Origin: Reticulitermes lucifugus
Lineage: Eukaryota > Arthropoda > Insecta > Blattodea > Rhinotermitidae
Direction of reading: 5' to 3'
DNA: 41,833 bases
Assembly: GCA_026260175.1 (NCBI GenBank)
Contig: JAKCWW010004321.1
Coordinates: 1 to 41,833, forward strand
Shown in pieces: positions 11,204 to 22,990 of the stretch; within the stretch, counting starts at the first letter, position 1; the number at the start of each line of letters is the position of its first letter. The notes beneath the pieces were generated by a model, which was not told the DNA's origin, did not search any database, and was given only the letters and a program-made list of their open reading frames with translations. The position numbers and the translations under genes are program-made.

Positions 11204-11410
11204 AGGTCTTCATTTTTCTGGGATATGGTGCCACATGACTGGACCATGGGTGCCCAACATTTGAAGACAACATAGTGGTCTCCTCTTCAAGAATGGAAAT
11301 GTCCAGTGAAGAATATTTTGACCCTGAAGGTGAGACCACCATGCTGTCTTGAGACATGGGTACCAGTAATCCAGTGGTGCAGCACCATATCCCAGAAGAA
11401 CAAAGATGTC
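11204..11410. repeat. foldback repeat, about 85-bp arms
   Basis: The left arm reading TTTTCTGGGATATGGTGCC is matched on the opposite strand by the right arm ending at 11410 (CTTCTGGGATATGGTGC). The complementarity continues inward through CATGGTGGTCTC-like blocks to a short centre near 11300. The arm sequence GGTGAGACCACCATGCTGTC is the same family as the direct repeats at 13.44-13.54 kb. Confidence 0.75.
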
Positions 11411-13436
11411 ATACAACATTTTGAAATTTTACGCTGTCCTTAAATTTTTGCATCATTCTTGTTCACTGAAATCCAAACTAAGATAGAGCTCATTCTTGTA
11501 CCAGCTGGAAGTTCATAATTATGCCAGTTATGATATTTTAGTGCACATTTACATTTTCACCTTGATATGTGACTTTGACTTGAGAAAAATGTATCGCTAT
11601 GTATTATTCCACAACAGGCTGTGAAAAGTTCAATAACATTTCATAAATTATCATGTTAGGACTTAAGAATGAGTAGATACATATATGAGTGTGCATGCGT
11701 GCATATGTGTGTGTGTGCGAGTGAAAGTAGGTTAGAGGAGAGAGAGAGGTGTACTGGTTGGTTGACACAGGCGGATAAAGTCATTTGTGGCCTGTATAGA
11801 CATGCTGCATATCATGACTTATCACCGTTTCAGTACACACCTGGTTATGGAAAAGTTAAGTTTTATTTCCTTATCCATAAATTTCTGTAGAGGTTTGATG
11901 AAGTCTCTCCTGCAAAGCTCTCCAAAAATGCTGGCAGAAATGGAGATTTTGATCTTGCCCCTCCTGGTTAAATTTCTGCTTTTAATCCAGGAAATGGATA
12001 CATTAACAAATGACTCATTCTGACTAATGCATTTCATTGTCAGAATAAGAGCAACTAAAACAAAGCCCTGCTGCTTCACAGAAATTCGTCGCACACTAAA
12101 AATATAGGAGCACTAGAAATGGCATGTGAAAATGGCATCGTAATGTTGGCTGAACCTGGTCACACAATGCACAGACTTAACCACTATATATGGCATTTTT
12201 AAAATATATGAGCTGTTACTGTACAGAAGTGATAGGTCAATGGTTACACTGTCGTGAGAATGTTCAGAAATGTGTAGCAGTTTCAGGTAGCACACCTGTT
12301 TAGGAGACTTACAGGATAGTGACAGCAATTTTAGTGCATTTAATAGCTTTGTTACCAGTAGTATTCCAATAGCATAAATTTTCTTCTACTGTCACCCTTC
12401 AGGTAGTCAGTGAAAATGTACTAACAGTGAGCGAATAGGCCTTGATGACCAAGTCCCCTGCCCTGGACTTCCAGAAGTAACTTGCAAAATTAAGAGTCAT
12501 CTGAACTCGTTTCTAAGGCTCCAGCCAATTCACACCTTCCTGATCCTGTTAGCAAGATTTCTCCTTTATTGAAGGCTGTCTTATTGGTAAGAATGTAAAG
12601 GTAACAGAGCTCCAGTTCTTACTTGCAGTCTGTATATGTCTTAGCTGCAGAAGAACCAAGAAGAAGGGAAATACAAAACCTGACTTAGTTTTGTTTCAGT
12701 AAAAAACATTCCAAAGGCTAAGAAAGAGCAAAATAAAGTAAAGGATCTTGCTTCTGTCAAATTTGTTGCAGAGAGTCAGTCCAAGATATGATTCAATGCG
12801 TGTTGTACCATAGGGGGTTCATGAGAACTGTGCAAGAGTGAAAAGTGGGCAGAATCACTTTTTTCTTCGGCTCTTACTGCGAATTATAATCATCCAAAAT
12901 CTTGTTTTAATAAAAATGAAAATCACTTGCTGAGAATTTGTCAGATAAATGTAATTTCATTTACTGTTCTGTCTACTAAAGTACAATGATATTTGGAAAG
13001 TACAAATTTTACTTTTCGTACTGTGTTCATTGATGATGATATTGTATATTCCCTATCATTTTCTCCTTTTTACTTATGAAACTACGTGTGTAACTTCTGC
13101 CAATAAGCACTGTACATCACTTTTAAGTAACAGACCATATGTGTTCCATCCGTGGATCTGGGTTACAGTCCTTGGACCACTAAGTATAAACATACAAATT
13201 GAGATATCACCTTAAAAATAAAAGGTCTTCTTTTGACTAATGCATGTTTCTTTAGTATGTAATATTACAAATATCCTGTGTAAATTTCTTTTCAGACATT
13301 CAGGAAGAACGCACATGAGTAACATGCTCAAGTGGTGCCTTGATTGCTACTTTCCCTTGCATGCAAGGAAACGAAGTTTTCTGTTTAAAGCACTTAACAT
13401 GACAGTGTTGTGGAATTGAACTGTGGACATTTCAAC
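11411..13436. other. intergenic, no gene recognised
   Basis: AT-rich sequence with a short (GT)n/(GA)n stretch at about 11700-11750. Open frames on both strands (for example 12094-11822 on the - strand) show no domain. A short reading after a plausible acceptor at 11890 ends within 30 codons and is not claimed. Confidence 0.5.
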
Positions 13437-13437
13437 T

Positions 13438-13560
13438 GTTGAAGATGAGACTACCGTGCTGTCTCAAAACATTGGACACCAATTGGACATCTTGACCCTT
13501 GAAGATGAGACTACCATGCTGTCTTGAAACATCAGGTGCTCATCACCCAGTAATGCACCA
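13438..13560 (+). repeat. 60-bp-spaced direct repeat of the GATGAGACTACC hairpin motif
   Basis: GAAGATGAGACTACC(G/A)TGCTGTCT(C/T) occurs at 13441 and again at 13501, exactly 60 bases apart, each followed by an AAAACAT or GAAACAT segment. The same words make up the arms of the foldback at 11.2-11.4 kb, here in direct orientation. Confidence 0.75.
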
Positions 13561-16500
13561 CCACATGCCAGAAGAATGAAGACCTGAGGGAAAACCCTCC
13601 CTAATATAGCAAAATTATATGCGTTATTACTTCAACTGTTCTCATAATCACTACACTGTTCGCAAGAATTATACCAGACCATTATGTCACTTAATGAAAC
13701 GTCTCTGCTCAACCATTCACTGCTTTATATGACTCTTTAAGCAAGTCACAAAATAATAATTCATCCCCTCACTCTATCTGTAAACCATTCAAATACTGAA
13801 TCCTCATAGTTCACCAAATAGTAATTAATCAGTCCAGTCTATAAATAGTTCATATACAGTACACGTCTTACCTCTATGGCAGGCTAGTAGCACCAGGGCT
13901 TTCAAATCCATAGTGTAGGCTACATCTTGTAGTAACTGTGAATTATAGACTTTTTTTTTTAGAACATTAGCAGATATAACCTTTGGTTGCAGATGGATTT
14001 TTAACACTTTCCTGCTAAAAACAGGCTATTATAAAATGGAAACATAACAAAATTATTTCTCCTTCTACTTCTGTTACTTGGCATGCTGCAAACAGTATAA
14101 CAGACAGATTAATGCAGAGCTGGCAACCTATAGAGCAGGTTGAGTTGCATGTGTATTGCAACATACTGCAAATTTGTGGCTTATAATGATTTCTTAAGAC
14201 AATGACTGTGGTAACAATACTTTTACAACATAGAGAGGCAACCTGTGGTTCATGACACCACATACAGGAACGCTGTTTAGTTAGCACAAACACAAATGAA
14301 AGAAGATCAAAACCAATAGGACTGACATCGGATGGTCCTTAAAAATATCAAGAATAAGGGGAATAAGTGTAGACACCTGCAACAATGACTATTATTTTAT
14401 TTCATGAGGATACATAAACTTTGTCATTATAGGATCTTTCCCATTTAACCCTTTAAAGCACAGCGGTTACTAGATATACCACCTGTTTTAACATTCACTG
14501 GACTCTGTATTTTGTCAACTGAGTACATTTATGTGTTTTTTGTGATTCTCATAGTAAAGAGCATTAACTGACTGGTCCAAGTAATTGAGGTGCAGTTTCC
14601 TTTCTGTGAGGGAGAAACTGTACTTTTAACTATTATTTACATGAATGTCAGGTCTCAAAGGGTTAAATAAGAGGGTGTTCAAAAAACAATATGCAAGAAC
14701 TAAGTAACATATTTTCAATACTGTAAATCATCCAAAAATGGATACAACCTTCTTTAAGAAGAGACACATAATCCTGGTTAAAGTTTATCAGATTGCTTAG
14801 CTATTAGTCATCATGGGTAAATGGATAAACATAAACACATTAGGTCACACATATGTTCTTATTTTGTAGCTTTTTAACTAGAGTACATTAGTATTTAAGT
14901 GTCCAAGTGATGAGATTTTAAGCAATTAAAATATTTGTTATAAATACACACAAATAAATATTTGGTTTGTGTCTGAAGTCCATTGTCATGAAAATGAACA
15001 ACCTAATCAAAGCACAGAATCTCTTGCAACTGAAAAAAGAAATAAGTCAGAAGTTTAGGTATACTTCCATTACACACACAGCAACAAAATTAATATTATT
15101 AGAAATAATAAGCATAAATTTTCAGTTTGTTATTTACAGTAATGTAGGACACACATGAATGGCATGATTCAGCTATGTTAAGTCATCATTTAGATGCTAA
15201 CAGCAAACAGTAATTTATTTTTGTTATTTTTAATAATATTACATCTTGCTTTTATGTGATAGAGGCATACCTTAATGGCTAAGAAACCATATAACAACAG
15301 GATGCTTTAAAACAGAATTAAGGGGAAAAAAACTGTTTATGACTTAACAATATCTGGTTTTTTCTATCCTGTTATGTATTATACAAAATTAATTTTGAGA
15401 ATGTGATCAGAATGCTGTGGGTATTGCCCAATTATTATTCAAACTGAATCACTACCACAACCGCTACAGTTACAATAAAACAACTGCTTTACCATGAAAC
15501 CTGATATGCATACACAGAGTAATTCAGAAGGATACTGCCAGCTTTGTTGAAACATTAATAAGAAGAGGTCTTTTTAACACTGGTCTAGTTCAGAAAGTTT
15601 GAGGGGTCATGGCAGTTTGAGTGTATTTCTGTAAGATAAAATGTGTTGCCAATTACATAATAAATGCTCCAGACTCAACTGTGCATTCATATCATAGCCA
15701 AACACTTCTGAACAATTTTTTGTAATACTTGTTTTATTAAGTGCAGTTGTTTCAGTTTTACATTTAATCTATCATGAAATGTTTCATTGAACCCCATATT
15801 TCTAATGCATATTTATTTTTCTTTCTAACTGCCATTACTCCTTACATCTTTCCAATTCGATCATTATTAACAGGACTTAATTTTACCCACGAAGTTGTAC
15901 AAGCTCACTCTGAATCAATCTGTGTATGCACACCCTGCACTTTTAAATTTACTGCACCAATTCTTGCAGTAAAATGTAACAGAAGCCCGTGGCTACAAAT
16001 TGCGTGAGACAGTCAGTTACTTCTATAACACGATACTGTATCATAATCTAGCTCCCATCCAGACCAGCTGGTATGTCACAGAGCATAAACACTACACTAG
16101 CAATAGCAGTTCAGCGTGAACTGTGATTGAAGGGGTCATGCCTGTATGTTTGTGTAACAAACCACAGTGAATATTGGGAGCAAACAGTGGCATAGCTGTT
16201 GGGGTCTCACCTTTGGTCTTAATTACACCTTTCTTGGCATGTCTGCATTGAAAAGTGGCAAGAAATATTGCCTATTCGCTTCAAATATATTCCTGCACAT
16301 GTAAGGACTAAAGAAATGCCGATCAATATATTACAGGTGATACAGCCAACACAACTATTCTTTATTATAAGAACATATAATAAAGGATAGTTCTGTTGAC
16401 TGTAGTACCTTTAATGTATTGAGTTACTGAAACACAACAGGACATCCTGTGTTAAAATAAAAATGCTGGTTTTATCTTCTGGCCATCAAAATTTAACCAC

Positions 16501-16785
16501 TGGTTTTAACAACAATAGACACTTTACACAAAGACCAACATGAATTTCTGTGCATGACTATTGAGTAACTTGAGCATAAGTTACTAACCTTATCAAGGCA
16601 AAAAATATTCTGAACAGATGTTGTGCAGACAACTGAAACACTTTGCCTGCATGTTACAATATTTGTTGATAACTGAAAAAAGTGCATGAATATGCCAGTG
16701 TTTTGCTATGTAGATATTTCCGGGCCTCTTCTATTATACACGTACAAACAATTTTGTTTGTCCAAGGAAACAGGAAAACTATATT
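13561..16785. other. intergenic, nothing recognised
   Basis: About 3.2 kb of AT-rich sequence. No open frame has a recognisable domain, splice-site support or a repeat partner elsewhere in the window. Confidence 0.5.
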
Positions 16786-16789
16786 GCAG

Positions 16790-17045
16790 AGCAGCATAGT
16801 GGAAAGCATTCTCTTATATGGTGGTGAAATGTGGCCACTGTTTGAGAATTTGAGGGGTTGATGGTTGAACTGAATTATTTCCAAAAATATCTTCAGATAG
16901 CAATGGTGAATGGAGTGAGGAATGAAACATTATGGGAAGAAACAGGATGTTACTTCACCAACAATAAAGATACAGGAGGAATGGTTGCTGAAGATATGTT
17001 ACATTTGCACCACCAGACAGAAAATAAGATGGAGACATAAATATA
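16790..17045 (+). pseudogene. non-LTR retrotransposon C-terminal fragment
   Basis: On the + strand, VESILLYGGEMWPL (near 16800-16842) resembles the LLYGSETW block downstream of the reverse transcriptase in non-LTR elements. The frame 16858-17040 includes VELNYFQKYLQIAMVNGVRN, the position of the family's MEM(D/R)..RR...RIRNE stretch. Stops and frame changes separate the parts. It is a short dead fragment of a different family, or a more diverged copy, than the RTE element at 39-41.7 kb. Confidence 0.5.
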
Positions 17046-17735
17046 AGTGGAAACACTTTGTGAAATGCAGAGACTGGGAGAACAGATTACTGTGAGAACT
17101 GAATCATAACCCCATGAAGAGTTAAAGCTGAGAAGAATAAGTATAAATAATTTATTCAAAAATCATGAATTTGAAGAAGCCAGATGGACCCAGAAGCATG
17201 TGCCACAAAGTTGCCTCAGTCCAGGATTTATCACCCATATTTCAACCAAATTTAAAACCAAAGTCAGCCTGTGTTTCATTAACAGCATTTTGCATACAGT
17301 ACCTGACCCCTACATCAGTAAACAGAAACACATGTGAATACTGTAGATATATTTCCTTTTAATTATGCATATTCAGGTTATACATCTTGGAACTAGTGGC
17401 AAACAAAAATGAAGGTAATGTAATGGAAGTGGACTGGTTTGTGTATGCAGCAGAGGAAACAAGATGAGCACTTGTGGTTTCAGGGCTGAATTTTGGTATT
17501 ACTGTTGGGAGGACTACATTATGGAGGAATTGTGATGATAACGTTTTAAGGTCTGCATTAAGGTCGAATTTTTAAGAACGAACTTCATATACATAGTATA
17601 CAGAAATTCAGTTCCTACCTCATGCACAACACAATGCCTCTCCATTACAAATATCAACTAGTACATTTTGTTTGGCCAAATAATGGATGTCTGCACACAA
17701 ATATATTGCTTGGGTAAAATGCAAAATATGTAATC
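17046..17735. other. intergenic, nothing recognised
   Basis: AT-rich spacer before the Harbinger-like element. There are no supported coding features. Confidence 0.5.
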
Positions 17736-17738
17736 TTA

Positions 17739-18294
17739 GGGGGCTCTCACCCTGGACACTACTTAAGATACGATACGGATATGATTACGTTACACTGTTT
17801 ACACTGTATGCTGCGTTTCCAACAGGCCAATGCAGTAGCACATTAATTACGCAGCATGCTGTGTTATCTGCCGCTCAGTATTAAGCAAATCGTCACACAT
17901 GTACGATCTATGTCACAGACGGCGGAAGTATCGTGGGGTTGTAGCATGCTGTGTTAGGTTATGCAAGCGTGAGTGAGGAAGCAAATATTAAACTTGTGGA
18001 GTTTGTTGAGAACATCCTATTTTGTATGACTGGACAGATCCCGGTTATTCAAGAAAGCATCAAAATTAAATCTAGCGTGGGAAAACCTCGGGGAAGAATT
18101 GTATGAATCAGGTAAGATAATTTATTGCCGAATCTACATAATTAGGCGTACTTTCATGAGTTCTCAAATAATGTTTCTCATATTAAAGGAGTGCTTGGAT
18201 GGCGTTCAGTGGTTAGGCCGCCGTAATTGTGTCGTCAACGCTTTGTCATGGCATTGCAATTGTATCGCAAGTAGCGTCGTGTGTGAGACGGGCC
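17739..18294 (+). mobile_element. PIF/Harbinger-like 556-bp element with MADF remnant
   Basis: TTA trinucleotides at 17736-17738 and 18295-18297 flank ends reading GGGGGCTCTCACCC on the left and, on the opposite strand, GGCCCGTCTCACAC on the right. These are imperfect inverted repeats of the kind seen in PIF/Harbinger elements, which duplicate TWA targets. The interior carries the start of a MADF domain (17969-18111). MADF/Myb-like proteins are the usual accessory partner of Harbinger transposases. No transposase is present, so this is a deleted, non-autonomous copy. Confidence 0.6.
17969..18111 (+). pseudogene. broken MADF (Myb/SANT-like) domain exon
   Basis: Across three frames the + strand reads EEANIKLVEFVEN, then PILYDWTDPGYSRKHQN, then AWENLGEELYESG. 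This is the first part of a MADF DNA-binding domain (pattern LI..V..HP.LYD...P.Y.....AW..I..EL). Two single-base frameshifts (near 18014 and 18065), a stop at the second break, and GTG where a start codon would be expected (17969) make it non-functional as written. The segment ends at a good donor, GTAAGA (18112), as if it were exon 1 of a spliced gene. Confidence 0.65.
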
Positions 18295-18297
18295 TTA

Positions 18298-19512
18298 GAG
18301 CCACTGTGCTTTAAAGGGCTTAACCGCTTCTTATATGAGGCATGTTAATGCAACAACAAAAGCAAATGCCAAGAATTCCCGCCAACCACAGTGACCTAGA
18401 GTGAAAGTTCACAGTGTTGGACCACATTTGGGGGGAATGTTTCTTACAGTTTGGAACCCTCTTAGACCGCAGCACTGCATCACGATGTGGATGGAATTCA
18501 GTTTTCAGGTGTGTTCGCGTAGTTGCAAAAGGCGACTTTTAGCTTCGTTAGGTCTGTCCGTCGGCGTGCAACAACTCGTGTCCCGCTGGACGGATTTTCG
18601 TGGAGTTGTATATTGGGGGGTTTTACTGAAATATGTCGAGAAAATTTAAGTTTTATTGTTTACTATCGTTACCTTGGTTGCCATTGATAGTAGTTGATAA
18701 CATAGTAATCGATAATAATCGACTTATGATTGATAGTAATCGATAGTTATCTGCCTTATTACTTTATGCGATTTACATGATGCATAATTGAGGAAACTAA
18801 AAATAAACATGCACTCATAATATTTAATAACTATTAATTACGTCTCGGAATATGAAATTTGATATGCAGATAGATTATGAATATACCTAAAAATTGTGTA
18901 CGAAATCCTGTAACTCAACAAGCTCAAAGTATTTTGACGCGGTGACGTCAATTTAACAAAATCAGCGTAGGCATATAAATAAAAAAGCCTGCAAATAAAT
19001 ATGACAACATACCCTTATAATGGTAAGAATATTTATGGTATGTGCACAGTTGTGAATAATTTAAAAAATGTGATCACAGTAGATTAAAAGTGCCATCAGA
19101 GAAGGGCCCAGGATGTCCTTCAGTGTTACGTTACACGTATGTTTCCTATTTTGCCTGATTTGTTTAGACCAATCATCTCTCTTAAAGATATTAGCAGAGG
19201 GTGCTGGTGAGTCAGTGCGAAACATACACTCCTCTTCCAGAGAAGTATATGTTTTGAGTAGATTGTACTCAGTAGAACAAAGATTTTTCTTTTAGAGTTC
19301 TTATAATCTGACTATTATTTACATTAATGCTTGGCGAATTATTGATTTTTGTAATAAAATTCTACATTTGCTTAATGAAGGATTTTACAGTTGAAGTCTC
19401 TTATTTGTAAATATTCCAACTTTGATTGTTACCGCGAGTTATGTCTTAGGGGTCAACGAGTTCAGGTAATCTTAAGGTGATTCATCCCCGTTGGGTTTTA
19501 TTTAAATGTTTG
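18298..19512. other. intergenic, nothing recognised
   Basis: Contains an irregular cluster of ATCGATA/AATCGAT words at about 18690-18755 and otherwise AT-rich sequence. The 82-codon + frame at 18401-18649 has no recognisable domain. Confidence 0.5.
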
Positions 19513-19808
19513 TATTAAAAAACACAGCCTTATACATCACATATACACGTCTTCCAGGTTACTAGTTTTGGCTTTATTAACAAGTCATCATTAGACTTAT
19601 TTTTATCAAGAGCCGTCCAGTGAAACTTATCCTTGTATGTACGATTGAGATCTCATTCCTTTACAAGGAGATATCAATCCTATACGCAAGGATAAGTTTC
19701 ACTGGACGGCTGTTCATAAAAGAAAGTCTGACGATGCTTGTTAACAAAGCCGAAACTAGTAACCTGGAAAACTTGTATATGTGTTGTGTAGGACTGTGTT
19801 TTTTAATA
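19513..19808. repeat. foldback element, about 296 bp, with 25-bp perfect inner arms
   Basis: The outer ends TATTAAAAAACACAG (left) and CTGTGTTTTTTAATA (right) are inverted copies. Inner arms at 19611-19635 and 19687-19711 are a perfect 25-bp inverted repeat beginning AGCCGTCCAGTGAAACTTAT. Between them and the ends, each side carries the hairpin motif. On the right it is intact (CTGACGA at 19728-19734, GAAAC at 19752-19756), and on the left decayed. The shape suggests a MITE or foldback of unknown superfamily. Confidence 0.8.
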
Positions 19809-20618
19809 TAACATTTGAATTCAGGTAATTTTGGCGAGGATGTCCGCAGAATTAACGTGACTTTGTAAGGGGTTCACGGTACCAGAATCATGGGAAACAC
19901 TGCTCCAGAGAATACTGGTGGAGTCAGTGCAGAAAATACTTATTTACGTACAAGTTTTGTTTCTCAGCAACTCGTTACAATAATTACCCTTCAAAGCACG
20001 CGCCGCCTGCTTTCACATCAACATTACTGCATTTTGCCCACGCAATGCATGTACGTGTTCCACCGATTCTCAGAATAAACAGCTATTACGAGCATTTCAC
20101 TAACAATATTAACCAGCCGGTTATTCTAATGGCCACACAGTGATGTCCATGGTAGGAATTGAGATTTTAAGTATTACTTATATGAACTTCAGACATCAAA
20201 GATTTGAAGTCAGAAAACCCTTTATTTAGAACATATTCAATCATACTCACCCAGTGACAATTGCTGCTCTTGAGAAAAAAATTTAAAGTTATTTTTGATT
20301 CATAACAGAACATCGTATAAATATTTTCATGTTCCATTCTGAATATACACAACAGAAACTATGTACAATACTCACGTTGTTTCTTTCTGTGCTGATTCAC
20401 CTAGACGACCAAGCACAGCTCAGACATCACCTAGTCTATATGAAAATGCTTGAGCAGTTGCCTACTTCATCTTGTTGAAATTGTTTTCTGTTACCATATA
20501 CGAGTATTTACCAGTTACGGTATGTGAAGGTTCTTTGTCATGATATGGTAAGTTGTCTGTGTCAAAGCACTCTGTATTACCACAGCAGTTGTTTACATCA
20601 TCGTTCTGTAATCTGAGG
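19809..20618. other. intergenic, nothing recognised
   Basis: No coding exon, tRNA-like promoter or repeat partner was recognised in this stretch. Confidence 0.45.
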
Positions 20619-20656
20619 CAGTGGTTCTACATGGTGGGGGGTGCCCCACAGGAAAT
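20619..20656 (+). repeat. hAT-like terminal sequence
   Basis: CAGTGGTTCTACATGGTGGG, followed by a G-run and GTGCCCCACAGG, closely resembles the CAGTGGTTCNCAACNTGGGG termini of hAT elements. No opposite terminus or transposase was found immediately next to it. The + strand hAT remnant at 28.4-28.9 kb is of the general type that uses such ends, but a link is only possible. Confidence 0.4.
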
Positions 20657-22305
20657 ATGAAGCCTCATAAGGGACTATGCGAGATACACTTACTTCATAT
20701 ATTGCCTAGCACAGCTCTAAACTGCTTTAGGAGCATCTGGACAGTTTTCTTTTTACAACTTGTCTGTGCATGGAACTTCAGAAGTCCCACTGGTGAAATG
20801 TCATAATTTTTATACTGGGCATCCGTCATCACGGAACTTGCAAGTCCTCACAAGCTGTAATTTCTTCCATCTATCCTAGATGAAGGGGCGAGGTGTCCTT
20901 GAAAATGGATGTAAGCGCAGCCTACACGGTCAAATTCAATGAACAACACTTTTTCTCAATAATTGTGTACCCTTAAGTATGCACCTATGTTCAACATTCC
21001 CTGTCACACACGCTTCTGACAAAGACAACTGCAGGTCATGCCTGCAGCAGTGCTTGTAAGTGTAGATAACTGGTTTGAAGTAGCGATTGTATTGGCATGT
21101 AGGTCGACGTGTTAAAACTTACTAACGCCATTCAATACTTCCGCTTTGACTGGTGGCCAAGAACATGGTAGAAGTGACATTAAGCACGGATAATATGCGC
21201 TTGTGTCCACCGTTTCTCATAGCTGAGTGTGGTGTAGAATGTATCCTCTGGCACCGTGCGCTGCGTTCGTTTATACGTATTGTATTTCTTATAGTATTTT
21301 TGGACTGAATGTCTTTATTTGTGTCACATGATTGGGCCAGCAGTGTTCATGCTTCACTGGTTTTAAATATGGCCCTTTATATGTGTGTATGCATGGTATC
21401 TTTTCAACTAATTTGGGTTAACATGGAGGAAATGGCAGGCCCTTCAAGCATCCCTTCTTCCTCTGAATGTGACTGTGTTCTGGAAAGACTATGAGGGCAA
21501 AAATTTGGTGGACTGATTCACGAAATAAAAGTGGCATAATAAAACAGGGGCCCTACTCCCTCACTTCCAAATCTTATTACCAAAACGCAACATTATATTT
21601 GCAACTTTTAACAATCTTGGTGCTGAACTTTCACATTGTCGTGCAGCTGTACACATATGCGGACACTGTTACTGGCCGTGTGCTCTGTTTTATTACGACT
21701 GGTGTGGGCTAAAAATGTGTGATATGAATACGTTCATAAATTTGAAAAGCATTACATCTGCAATGGCATTAATAAAAAGTGTCAAAATACTTTTTATTGG
21801 TTTTACTTGAACAGTTCTCTGAAATTAGCCATATAAGTACCTCATCACTGATGGACTGAAGCACTAGCAAAAGCATCACAACGTGTTCACAGTTCCCGCA
21901 GCTAGTTAATCTACACAAACGCAATTCTCAGCTCTGAAAATAAAACATGTCTACGAAGGCTACAGTTGCAGAACATACTCTTTGGGTTGGCACTGTATGG
22001 CAATGAAAGATGACTTTCGAAGTGTATGAAGCAAGGCGTAACACTCTATGCATCCATGACAGCAACTTTCGACCATCAACGTCGAAAATTTGATTTCAAG
22101 TACATACAAATGAAAGTGTAGGGGTGTGTAGCTTTGCATTTGTTCATAACCTTGAAAAGTGCCGGGTGTTGGAGCCGGCCGACTGCTCGCGTCGCTGTCT
22201 TCGTAAGTGGTGCAATGTTTCGAATTAAAATGTTCTAATACAGATTTAGGATGGCATTACCAGATGCCCACAACTGGTATATTATCCCCACGAAGAGCAA
22301 TAATA
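20657..22305. other. intergenic, nothing recognised
   Basis: AT-rich spacer. Open frames of 60-73 codons have no domain resemblance. Confidence 0.45.
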
Positions 22306-22695
22306 ACTAACTAGCTAGCTAACTAGCTACATGGAGCAGAGCCCTTCCTCAGAAGCTAACAGGTCCTCAGCTAGTCAAGAAATTCCCCACATTTTATGTA
22401 ACCCGAAGGTTCATTACCTCATTCACAAGACCCCACCACTTGTCCCCATTCTGAGCCAGATCAATTCATCCATGCCTCCCCATAGCTCTTATTGAAGATA
22501 TATTTCAATAATATTCTCCCATCTACGCCTAGGTCTTTCAAGTGGCTTTTTCCCCTAAGGTTTCCCCATCAAAACCCTGTACGCACCTCTCCTCGCCCCC
22601 ACATGTGCTACATGCTCCGCGCATCTCATTTTTCTTAATTTGATTACCCGAGTAAAATTTGGTGAGGGGTACAGATCACAAAGCTCCTCGTTATA
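22306..22695 (-). mobile_element. 5'-truncated RTE-type LINE, 3' end copy
   Basis: The sequence from about 22330 to 22690 aligns base by base with the 3' end of the larger LINE at 38.94-39.31 kb. Shared words include GAGCTAGTCAAGAAAT, GAAGGTTCATTACC, AATATTATTCTCCCATCTAC and TGTGCTACATG. Both read on the - strand. At the low-coordinate (3') edge it ends in a TAGC/TAAC-rich microsatellite (22306-22332), a common tail type for RTE elements. Only the last 120 or so codons and the 3' UTR are present, with disrupted frames. Confidence 0.75.
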
Positions 22696-22815
22696 GACTC
22701 AAGACTACAGAAGAGACATTTTAATTACAGAAAAACGAAAAATCGTTTAAATTGTTTGTAGCTACGATCGTTGGTTGAATGAGTTTTGGAGTTCTTACAG
22801 CGGAAAAAATTAACA
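22696..22815. other. short spacer
   Basis: Nothing recognised between the truncated LINE and the following repeat. Confidence 0.4.
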
Positions 22816-22990
22816 GCGTGGTCTTCCCGAGTTATGACGCCGTGTAATTTCGTACGTAGTTACGAACGTTTTGAAGAAACCAAGTTCCTCCGAAGCATTT
22901 ATACCTATGTACCAAACTACCCGTAGCCACCTCCCACAAGACAGTAACTTGAATACACACCGTCATGAGACACTCAGCTATCGAACTCTT
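22816..22990 (+). repeat. diverged interspersed repeat, possibly shared with 37.56-37.72 kb
   Basis: GTCTTCCCGAGTTATGACGC, then GAACGTTTTGAAGAA and ACCAAACTACCC, line up loosely with GTCTTGCAGACTGTGACGCC, TTTCAGAAGAAC and CCAAACACCTGGCA at 37570-37660. The order of blocks is the same, but many substitutions separate them. I recall similar strings as a widespread insect repeat and cannot name the family. Confidence 0.35.

Noticed and set aside
11891..11970. Possible + strand exon after the acceptor TTTCTGTAG, reading FDEVSPAKLSKNAGRNGD
   Set aside because: It ends at a stop after about 26 codons, has no partner exon or family, and could be chance.
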